Assembly (NCBI RefSeq): GCF_001854245.1
Contig: NZ_CP015381.1
Location: 2,701,001-2,765,000, forward strand
Direction of reading: 5' to 3'
Source of the DNA: Desulfococcus multivorans
GTDB taxonomy: Bacteria > Desulfobacterota > Desulfobacteria > Desulfobacterales > Desulfococcaceae
Length of the DNA stretch: 64,000 nt
Below are positions 47,101 through 53,635 of the stretch, one piece after another. The position numbers and the translations under genes were made by a program. Numbering within the stretch: position 1 is the first letter of the stretch; each line of letters begins with the position of its first letter. The notes under the pieces were generated by a model that made no database searches, was not told the origin of the DNA, and worked only from the letters and a program-made list of their open reading frames with translations.

Positions 47101-47271
47101 ATGGCCGCCGATACTCGGCGATTTTTCAACCAGATAAACCTTGAAGCCCGCAGCAGCCAAATCAAGGGAAGCCTGGACACCGCTGATGCCGCCGCCAACA
47201 ACCATCACGTCTCCAAAATTCATATTTCCACCGCTGTTGAAAAACGCTCCTTCAACTCGTTGGTTTTCCAT
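44185..47271 (-). CDS. bamE: BamE: HdrA-like flavoprotein, selenoprotein
   Basis: 1028 residues when the TGA at 47055-47053 is read as Sec73. The N-terminus [31 protein letters not shown] carries FAD-binding [29 protein letters not shown] matches the HdrA NDCSMC motif with Sec. Domains: FAD, 4Fe-4[24 protein letters not shown], second FAD GGGIAG (about 540), and C-terminal [12 protein letters not shown] and [12 protein letters not shown]. HdrA-type proteins bifurcate electrons at FAD. AAAGGA precedes ATG 47271. A break into two genes at 46977 would be wrong; the frame reads through. A hairpin at 47020-47037 follows. Confidence 0.87.
47020..47037 (-). promoter_or_regulatory. SECIS-like hairpin after the bamE TGA
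   Basis: Seven-pair stem CTGGTCG/CGACCGG (one G-U pair) with loop AGGT, 15 bases after the TGA at 47055-47053. The AGGT loop resembles the AGGUCU apical loop of the E. coli fdhF SECIS. This supports Sec insertion rather than a nonsense mutation. Confidence 0.6.
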
Positions 47272-47303
47272 TTCTCTCGGTCCTTTTTAAATTTTTTGAG
47301 TTC

Positions 47304-48455
47304 TTAAAGTGCTTCCTGGATGATTTCGGTGATGTCCTTGACCTCCAGGACGTCGTCATATTCCAGGTTCAACCGGCTCTCCTCGAAGTTGGTGATGCAG
47401 TATGGGCATGACGTCGCCAACACATCCGCGTCAACCTCCCTCGCCTGTCTCAATCGGATATCGGAAAATCTTTCGTTCTGGGGCGTGTCCATCCAGATTC
47501 TTCCACCGCCCCCGCCGCAGCAAAGGCTGTCTTCACGCGAGTCCGCCATCTCGATCAATTCCAGGCCCGGTATCTGTTTCAATAATTCCCGGGGTTCCTC
47601 ATAAATATTGTTATGCCGCCCCATATAGCAGGGATCATGATAGGTCACTTTCCGCTCGTATGCCTTGTTGAACGTCAGCCGTCCTTCCCTCATCAGCTCG
47701 AATAAAAATTGAGAGATATGAACCACTTCAAAATTGACCATGAATTCGGGATATTCATTTTTAAAGGTGTGGTAGCAGTGGGGCGAAGAAACGAGAACCT
47801 TCCTGACGCCATTGTCGATAAACGTCTTGATGTTTTCCTTGGCAAGACGTCTGAACAGTTCCTCGCTTCCCGTCTTTCGGATACTCTCGCCGCAACAGTT
47901 CTCCTCTGCGCCCAGTATACCGAAATCGATCCCCGCTCTATTGAGGATGTCGGCGGTGGCCACGGCCACTTTTTTCATCCTGGGATCATAGCTGAGGTAA
48001 CAACCGACAAAGTATAAAATCTCCATCCCCTCGGCGTAGGGCTTTACATCCAGATCTTTAGCCCAGTCGGCTCGCTTTTTCCGATCTCCCTGCAAGGGGT
48101 TGCCTTCGGAAATAATACTGGCCCTCGCCGTCCTTGCAGAACGGACGGACGGCGGGAACACCTCATAATTCGTCGCGACCCTGCGGAGGGAAATCCCCAC
48201 CTCGATCTGTTTGACGCCCCGGGGACAACGCTGAGGGCATCTTCCACAAGTCGTGCACCGCCAAATATCTTCGCCTTCGATTTCATTCAGACCGAACGTG
48301 GCCTGCCGGATGATCTTGCGAATGCTGAAATCCCTGACCCTGTTCCATGGGCAGACCGTATCGCACAGCCCGCACTGAAAACAGTATCTGAAGGCATCTC
48401 CACCAGCCTCTTTGATCTCTTCGATCACTTCCTTGAAGGGGGCGACTGTTTCCAC
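47304..48455 (-). CDS. bamD: BamD: HdrD-like Fe-S subunit
   Basis: 383 residues; start is GTG 48455 with AAGGA close before. Two 4Fe-4S motifs come first (CFQCGLCDTVCPW, CTTCGRCPQRCPRG). Two CCG domains follow: EENCCGESIRK and CCGGGGGRIW, with HDPCYMGR and SCPYCITNFEE. No membrane helix, so it is a soluble HdrD-type partner of BamE. In the Bam complex it links BamC and BamE. The gene starts 35 bases after the bamC stop and ends 32 bases before bamE. Confidence 0.9.
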   Translation of the reverse strand: METVAPFKEVIEEIKEAGGDAFRYCFQCGLCDTVCPWNRVRDFSIRKIIRQATFGLNEIEGEDIWRCTTCGRCPQRCPRGVKQIEVGISLRRVATNYEVFPPSVRSARTARASIISEGNPLQGDRKKRADWAKDLDVKPYAEGMEILYFVGCYLSYDPRMKKVAVATADILNRAGIDFGILGAEENCCGESIRKTGSEELFRRLAKENIKTFIDNGVRKVLVSSPHCYHTFKNEYPEFMVNFEVVHISQFLFELMREGRLTFNKAYERKVTYHDPCYMGRHNNIYEEPRELLKQIPGLELIEMADSREDSLCCGGGGGRIWMDTPQNERFSDIRLRQAREVDADVLATSCPYCITNFEESRLNLEYDDVLEVKDITEIIQEAL

Positions 48456-48490
48456 TGTCCTTATTTAACCTCTTCTTTCACCTTGATGGT

Positions 48491-49036
48491 TCAGTCTTTT
48501 TTTGACATTCGGGCAACGATGTCTTTAATTTTCCCCAGTCCGTATCTGTCGGCAAGGGCCTCCAAGCCAATCTCCAACTCCTCCATTTCCTCCGGTACCG
48601 CCGTGTCCTCGACTGCCTCCTCTCGCTCTTCCAAAACCAGCGCACCCACCAGGCACCATTTGACACACAGGGGTTCCGGTTCGCCTTCACACATGTCGCA
48701 TTTCAACGGAAGACCGGAATCGGGTTCCTTGAATTCCTCCCTGGACGGACAGGAAACCCTACAGAAGGCACACTCATCGTACTCTTTGCCGTCGATGATG
48801 TATTTGTCCCTTCCGGCGCATTCGGCAACCGCATAGTCGCCCGCGTATACCGGAATAAATATATCGGCCAGGGGATCACGGACCACCCGGATACGGGATC
48901 TGGCCGGATTGTTGCTGCTGTATCTCGGTACTGCATGATAAGCAGAGCAGATCAGCTCACAAGCCCGACAGCCATTGCATTTATCCGCATTGATACGGAT
49001 CCGTCTGACAATTTTCTTTTTTTTCTCTTTTTGCAT
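48491..49036 (-). CDS. bamC: BamC, ferredoxin subunit of class II benzoyl-CoA reductase
   Basis: 181 residues with KCNGCRACELICSAYH, ECAFCRVSCPS and CDMCEGEPEPLCVKWC, three cluster-binding sets. GGAGGG lies 8 bases before the ATG. BamC binds BamB and supplies low-potential electrons. It follows bamB by 18 bases. A paralogue lies at 38783-39313 and differs mainly at the N-terminus and in the acidic C-terminal tail. Confidence 0.92.
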   Translation of the reverse strand: MQKEKKKKIVRRIRINADKCNGCRACELICSAYHAVPRYSSNNPARSRIRVVRDPLADIFIPVYAGDYAVAECAGRDKYIIDGKEYDECAFCRVSCPSREEFKEPDSGLPLKCDMCEGEPEPLCVKWCLVGALVLEEREEAVEDTAVPEEMEELEIGLEALADRYGLGKIKDIVARMSKKD

Positions 49037-49054
49037 AATTTACGCCCTCCGCTC

Positions 49055-51058
49055 TTATTTCTGTTGCTCTGCCAACACTGCTTTGGAAGACGCATCTTCA
49101 TCATCGGTCAGGATCCCCCGCTTGAAAAAATCCTCAGCGACAAAATCCAGGTTCAGCTCGCGCAAGGTGGTCGCAGTTGGAATCGCATCATTGTTCCACC
49201 CCTTGAACGCATAGTAGGCGTCCAGAAGCTTCTGCTCGAGCTCCGGAAACCGTTTCTTCCAATGGTTCTTCGGTGGTCTGTCATCTTTTCTCCGCATGCC
49301 TCTTCGGATGTTGATCGCCCGGACCAGGGTCCGGTACCGTCTGGCGGCTTGAGATAGTTTGGCTTCATCCATTTCGATCCCGGCACCCGCTGAAATAAAT
49401 TTGGGGTAATTGTGGATATGATACGGCGGTTTCAGAGGGAACGACGACAAGCCGGCACACATGCCGAGGGCGTCGTCGATGTAGTGCATCCGCTCCTGCC
49501 AATCGACAATGTCACAGCACATCTCGACGGTCGGATAATAGGGAATCGAGTTCTCGCCGCGGAGTTCCCAGTCCAGAAAGTATTGTTTGAATCTTTCATC
49601 CGGCACCTGGATCCAATCCTTTACAAACTCTTCCCGTTGCTCTCGCTTCGGAAACGGCGCCTGGGGAAACTGCCCTTCGATCTGGGTGATGTTCATCTTT
49701 TCACCCGTCGCGTACATGAGAAAATAGATGGGATTGAGCATGGACAGCTTGAGAGGCAACTGCTCGTGTTTTTTGATATTGTTGTGGGCATAGGCATCTG
49801 CGCCCCTGCCGATCCGTTGTGCCGCCCAATAGGTACCGTCGGCCAGAATGTCGCCGATACCCTCCCGGCGCACGATTCTGTCCAGCAGCCAGAAAAATCG
49901 CTCCTCATTGTCGGCCGGCATTCCCGCCATGTCGTCGTCCGTCAGGATGCCGTTTTCGTAAAGTTCCAGGCCGAAGGCCATCACCTGGGGCGTCGAGAAC
50001 CCGTCCACGCCATACTCGGTGGCGCGCTGAGCGATTCTGAGCCCAAAATCCAGATCCGAAAAGGCCGCCATGGTGTAGGTGAGTTTCGAGAAGCATTTCA
50101 TCATATAGGTGGGATGTCCCGGCATGGAGATCGTCGCACCGCACGTCATCGGACAGTTATAGCAACTGAGCAGCCGTATTCGCGCCTTGTCCATGGTTTC
50201 GGTCCACTGATTCGCGACCTCCTCGGTCCAAAAATCCTTCCTGCGAACTCGCGAATTGCCCCACATGAAATTTTCGGTGTGCCATTTCTCGTCATGTATC
50301 GCCATTTCCTGCGGCGACCCAAGACCGGCCAGAATGGGCATCACCCCCGGGATAGGATTTTCATTTCGGAACTTGATATATTCCAACACTTCATCACAGA
50401 GCCCCATGAATTCAGCCGGCCGGGCCAGGTGAACATCCCTGGTGCCGCGAACTGCGATCGCCTTGACGCCTTTGTCGCCCATAACGGCGCCGATACCGCC
50501 GCGACTGGCACTGGATCGACCCTGTTCAATGGATGCGAAAAAGACCCTGTTCTCCCCGGCAAGACCAATGGACGCCACCTGCGCCTTCGGCTGGTTCAGT
50601 TCCTTTTTAATAAGGCCCTCGGTTTCAACGGCACCCTTGCCTCGCAAATGGGAGGCATCACGAATTTCCACCTTATCATTGTGAATCCACAGATACACGA
50701 GGTCGGGAGACTTCCCCCGAAGGATCACCTTATCGTAACCGGCGTACTTCAGTTCCGGTGCAAAAAACCCCCCCATCATGGAAAATGCCATCAGTTTTGT
50801 CTGGGGAGAAATGGTGGAAACAATGGTGCGCGTAGAGCCGGTAGCGGGTGTGCCGCATAAAAGGCCGGCACTGAAAATCAGAAGGTTATCGGGTGAAAAG
50901 GGGTCTACTTCAGGGGGAACCCGATCCCACAGGATCTTGGCATTCGTACCCAAGCCTCCCAGATAGAGCTCGGTGTCTCTTTGGTCGGTTTCAACCCGTT
51001 CAATACTCCCCCGGGTCAAATCGATTTCCAAATTAAACCCTGTTTCTGCGTACCTCAT
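49055..51058 (-). CDS. bamB: BamB, catalytic tungsten subunit of class II benzoyl-CoA reductase
   Basis: 667 residues from ATG 51058 (MRYAETGFNLEIDLTRGSIERVETD; GAGAGG before it). From memory the sequence follows Geobacter BamB closely and in register: Glu251, His255, His260 and Cys322 sit at identical numbers, with SCYNCPMTCG for the 4Fe-4S site. BamB reduces benzoyl-CoA to cyclohexa-1,5-diene-1-carbonyl-CoA at a W-bis-pterin without ATP. First gene of the leftward Bam cluster under promoter-operator O2. A pseudo-extension upstream to 51136 is non-conserved. Confidence 0.93.
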   Translation of the reverse strand: MRYAETGFNLEIDLTRGSIERVETDQRDTELYLGGLGTNAKILWDRVPPEVDPFSPDNLLIFSAGLLCGTPATGSTRTIVSTISPQTKLMAFSMMGGFFAPELKYAGYDKVILRGKSPDLVYLWIHNDKVEIRDASHLRGKGAVETEGLIKKELNQPKAQVASIGLAGENRVFFASIEQGRSSASRGGIGAVMGDKGVKAIAVRGTRDVHLARPAEFMGLCDEVLEYIKFRNENPIPGVMPILAGLGSPQEMAIHDEKWHTENFMWGNSRVRRKDFWTEEVANQWTETMDKARIRLLSCYNCPMTCGATISMPGHPTYMMKCFSKLTYTMAAFSDLDFGLRIAQRATEYGVDGFSTPQVMAFGLELYENGILTDDDMAGMPADNEERFFWLLDRIVRREGIGDILADGTYWAAQRIGRGADAYAHNNIKKHEQLPLKLSMLNPIYFLMYATGEKMNITQIEGQFPQAPFPKREQREEFVKDWIQVPDERFKQYFLDWELRGENSIPYYPTVEMCCDIVDWQERMHYIDDALGMCAGLSSFPLKPPYHIHNYPKFISAGAGIEMDEAKLSQAARRYRTLVRAINIRRGMRRKDDRPPKNHWKKRFPELEQKLLDAYYAFKGWNNDAIPTATTLRELNLDFVAEDFFKRGILTDDEDASSKAVLAEQQK

Positions 51059-51147
51059 TTTTTCCTCTCTATTTTCTTCGAATCCGCGGTTCCATCGTTT
51101 TGAACTGAAATGGATAATTTTCCGCGTTAAACACAATTTGGATACTA

Positions 51148-51185
51148 TGTAGCTTCATAGTAGCTATATGATATCCTCGTGTCAA
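51148..51185 (-). promoter_or_regulatory. Promoter with 21-bp palindromic operator O2 (bamB cluster)
   Basis: On the minus strand TTGACA (51185-51180), a 17-base spacer and TACTAT (51162-51157) give a good sigma70 promoter about 100 bases before bamB. The palindrome 51148-51168 (TGTAGCT-N7-AGCTATA on the plus strand) covers the -10. Its layout is the same as O3. Confidence 0.7.
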
Positions 51186-51327
51186 GAAAAAAACAGACCT
51201 CTGCATGGCAACCCAAAAATTCCTTTAACCCATGCTCGGGAAAAAACAGCATCTGCGAGTTTGATGCCGATAGAATCCACCCAACCACTTTTTCAAGGTT
51301 TCAAATCCTACAGAAAAAGACATCGGT

Positions 51328-51780
51328 CTAAATATCCAGCTCCAGATTGACCATATCTCCCTTCTGAAACCCGAGCCGGCTAAAAAATTTCAGCATCAGC
51401 CAGTCTCGTCGCGTTACAAAGGTAATAACCGTATCGATACCAGCCTCTTTGAGGTGTTTGGTCATTTCCTTGAACAGGATCTTGGCGATGCCCTTTCGTT
51501 GATAGTCCGGGTCGACACCAATGGTATCGATCCACCCGATATTCTCCGGAACACCATATTCCCAGCGACTTGCGCCTCCGATGATGAACCCGACCACCTT
51601 CCCGTCCAATTCGGCGACAAGCGCGGAAAACTGCGAGCGCTTTTCAACCAATCCAATCTTCATTTTCCAGTAATCCGGCCGTTCTTTTCCCAGCACCTTG
51701 ATATCAATCTCAATGATGCGATCCAGATCCGAGGAGGCCATTCTGCGGATAACCGGTGAAAAAGGAGATTCTCCACTCAT
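51328..51780 (-). CDS. GNAT acetyltransferase (copy 2)
   Basis: 150 residues. Motifs: VIRRMASSDLDRIIEIDIKV, LVAELDGKVVGFIIGG, TIGVDPDYQRKGIAKILFKEM (acetyl-CoA loop Q-R-K-G-I-A) and FFSRLGFQKGD. Similar in size to the GNAT at 33765 but distinct in sequence. It lies between bamB and the HD gene under its own O3 promoter. An enzyme acetylating another aromatic-pathway protein is possible; no substrate is readable. Confidence 0.85.
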   Translation of the reverse strand: MSGESPFSPVIRRMASSDLDRIIEIDIKVLGKERPDYWKMKIGLVEKRSQFSALVAELDGKVVGFIIGGASRWEYGVPENIGWIDTIGVDPDYQRKGIAKILFKEMTKHLKEAGIDTVITFVTRRDWLMLKFFSRLGFQKGDMVNLELDI

Positions 51781-51935
51781 GTCACCATCCTTTATGCTTA
51801 TATTTTTAATTTGTTAAACACTGCGACATACGCCACGATACGACCATGTCGCCATCATATCCAAAAATTGTTCAGCATCGACAGGAGCTGTGCTTGAACA
51901 ATCACAAGCATCGAAAGTTAAGATGGAAGTTATAA

Positions 51936-51974
51936 ATTAGCTACATCATAGTTACAAACATCATCCGTTGTCAA
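51936..51974 (-). promoter_or_regulatory. Promoter with 21-bp palindromic operator O3 (GNAT-2)
   Basis: Minus-strand TTGACA (51974-51969), 18-base spacer, TATGAT (51950-51945). The palindrome 51936-51956 reads ATTAGCT-N7-AGTTACA and covers the -10 box, matching O1 and O2 half-sites with two changes in the outer bases. Confidence 0.65.
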
Positions 51975-51998
51975 TACGAAAAATCGCAAAAATATTGC

Positions 51999-52045
51999 TT
52001 GACTCCATTACAACATAGCTACTATATAATTTATTATTAGCTACA
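51999..52045 (+). promoter_or_regulatory. Promoter with tandem operator O4 (HD-protein operon)
   Basis: TTGACT (51999-52004) with TATATA (52023-52028, 18-base spacer) or TATAAT (52025-52030, 20-base spacer). AGCT cores at 52017-52020 and 52039-52042 lie 22 bases apart, twice the 11-base core spacing of O1-O3, with AATT midway at 52028-52031. It can be read as two overlapping 21-bp sites sharing a weak middle half. Confidence 0.6.
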
Positions 52046-52193
52046 ATATTTCCTTCCCGTGCTGTTGCACCTCAGAAGCAACGGTTGTCAATTGCAAAAA
52101 ACAGTCTTTTTACGGAAGGCTTGATCAACGCACCTGAGAATTTTGGATCAGTTATCAGCGATTCGTTTATAAATATTGGAGAAACAACATCTT

Positions 52194-53261
52194 ATGATGG
52201 GTTTCAACTCGAAATCGAACAAGGCCGACAGGTTGGGGCTAAGCGCGGTAAATGAAGACACATCCCCTTCCCTTGTGAACCTCGATAGAATCCTGCGTTC
52301 ACTGCGTGTTTCCGAGCAAAATCAGAACGGACAACACACTCTCCCCCCGAAACCCTTATCGCTGCAAAAGCGTTTGGATCGGAACGGGGTCGGGCCGGAT
52401 GCCCTCGGAATGATCCCTCCCGACTTGCTGGGGGAGATCCGTCGGACATTGATCCGACAAGAGACCGCCTATCAATGCAACGCCGCGGAAGAAACATTTT
52501 CCAGTGTCTGGGCCCACAGTTGCAGAGTCGGTCGGATCGCCCGGCATATCGCCAAGGCGGAGGGGTGGAATGAAGAACTGGCGTTGCTCGCGGGTTTACT
52601 TCATGACACGGGCAAGTTTGCTTGTGGAAAATATCGGGACGGCGATGTCCCGGAAGAAAAATATGCCGTCCGCTTCACCGAACGCCTCCTTTCCGGAACC
52701 GTGTATGAGCGATGGATCCCGATGATCAGTCAGGCTATCCTGTCCGCCTATTTTGAAGGAGAACCGACCAACGACCTTGGCAGGGTAGTGTACGACGCAG
52801 ACAGCCTTGACAAGATGGGACACATGGGGATTGTCCAGTTTTTCACAAAACAGACATTGCGCCGAAGATTTCTGGACAATGACACGATGGTCAGAATCAG
52901 CATTGAACTGACCTATGCCCATCACGCGCCGGATACCCTGAAAACCGCAACCGGCAGATCCCTTGCCCGGGAACGAAGCCTTCGTACCCGACGGTTTTAT
53001 ACGGAACTGTTGGAAGAATGGTCTCAGATGGGTCTTGGTGCGTTCACCATTGTCGAGGAGAACATCGCCGGGATTGTCTGCATTCTCGTGGTCCCGTGTG
53101 CATGCGCGTGCGGCGGCCGAATCAGACTCGAATCCGATATCCGGGATGTGGTGAAGTGCTCCCGGTCCGTCGTCATGACCTATGGATGTGAGGATTGCGG
53201 TTTCGAGAACGTCTATTACTTCTGCCTCCCCAACATTGACGGCCTCCCGCCGAAACCTTGA
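52194..53261 (+). CDS. HD-domain phosphohydrolase with C-terminal Cys cluster
   Basis: About 355 residues from ATG 52194; a TTG at 52176 is the alternative. The HD motif is clear: SVWAHSCRVGRIARHIAKAEGWNEELALLAGLLHDTGKF (His and His-Asp), with a later Asp in VVYDADSLDKMG. The C-terminus has C-A-C-A-C-G-G and YGCEDCGF, a possible zinc ribbon. HD proteins hydrolyse nucleotides or cyclic di-nucleotides or act as RNA enzymes; none is named by sequence. First gene of a rightward unit with an 82-aa protein and a CoA-transferase, driven by O4. Confidence 0.82.
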   Translation: MMGFNSKSNKADRLGLSAVNEDTSPSLVNLDRILRSLRVSEQNQNGQHTLPPKPLSLQKRLDRNGVGPDALGMIPPDLLGEIRRTLIRQETAYQCNAAEETFSSVWAHSCRVGRIARHIAKAEGWNEELALLAGLLHDTGKFACGKYRDGDVPEEKYAVRFTERLLSGTVYERWIPMISQAILSAYFEGEPTNDLGRVVYDADSLDKMGHMGIVQFFTKQTLRRRFLDNDTMVRISIELTYAHHAPDTLKTATGRSLARERSLRTRRFYTELLEEWSQMGLGAFTIVEENIAGIVCILVVPCACACGGRIRLESDIRDVVKCSRSVVMTYGCEDCGFENVYYFCLPNIDGLPPKP

Positions 53262-53279
53262 CCCAATCAGGATATGGTT

Positions 53280-53528
53280 ATGGCAAAACATTCCCATCAC
53301 TTCGTCGAAACATTTGATGGTTTTTCGGGGTATGGCCTGGACCGGACAACCGATGAAATCACCTTGCAGCTCTACCTTCAGAAATTTTCGGATGACCGGT
53401 TAATGGAAACGATTCTTAAACGGATGACGGATGACGAGTTAACGGAGCTGTTCGATATCATCTCAAAACTGCTGAAAAAATATCTGTCCGAGCCTGAGTA
53501 CCATCAATTGTTTCTCAAAGATGAATAA
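53280..53528 (+). CDS. Small conserved protein (82 aa), function unknown
   Basis: 82 residues from ATG 53280 (AGGA 7 bases before). Sequence MAKHSHHFVETFDGFSGYGLDR, then an acidic helical ILKRMTDDELTELFDIISKLLKKYLSEPEYHQLF. The pattern suggests a helical bundle; no domain was recognised. It follows the HD gene by 18 bases and may be its partner. I recall similar small proteins in other aromatic-degrading Desulfobacterota, without a known role. Confidence 0.7.
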   Translation: MAKHSHHFVETFDGFSGYGLDRTTDEITLQLYLQKFSDDRLMETILKRMTDDELTELFDIISKLLKKYLSEPEYHQLFLKDE

Positions 53529-53635
53529 TCTTGAATCCCACAAAATTTTTATGAATGTTACGAAATGATCAGCAATAAGCTGTTGGATAAGTGGAAGCAT
53601 TGATTATGAAGAAAGAGAAAAAAAGGAATTGAAGC

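Larger units (their letters stand above)
51781..52193. other. Divergent control region between GNAT-2 and HD-protein genes
   Basis: 413 bases, A/T-rich, with no supported gene. It holds two opposed promoter-operators (O3 leftward, O4 rightward) and roughly 150-base leaders on each side. Confidence 0.6.

Noticed and set aside
46977-47271. Two separate genes or a pseudogene split at the TGA in bamE
   Set aside because: Homology is in frame across the TGA at the known Sec/Cys position and a SECIS-like hairpin follows; one selenoprotein gene explains it.
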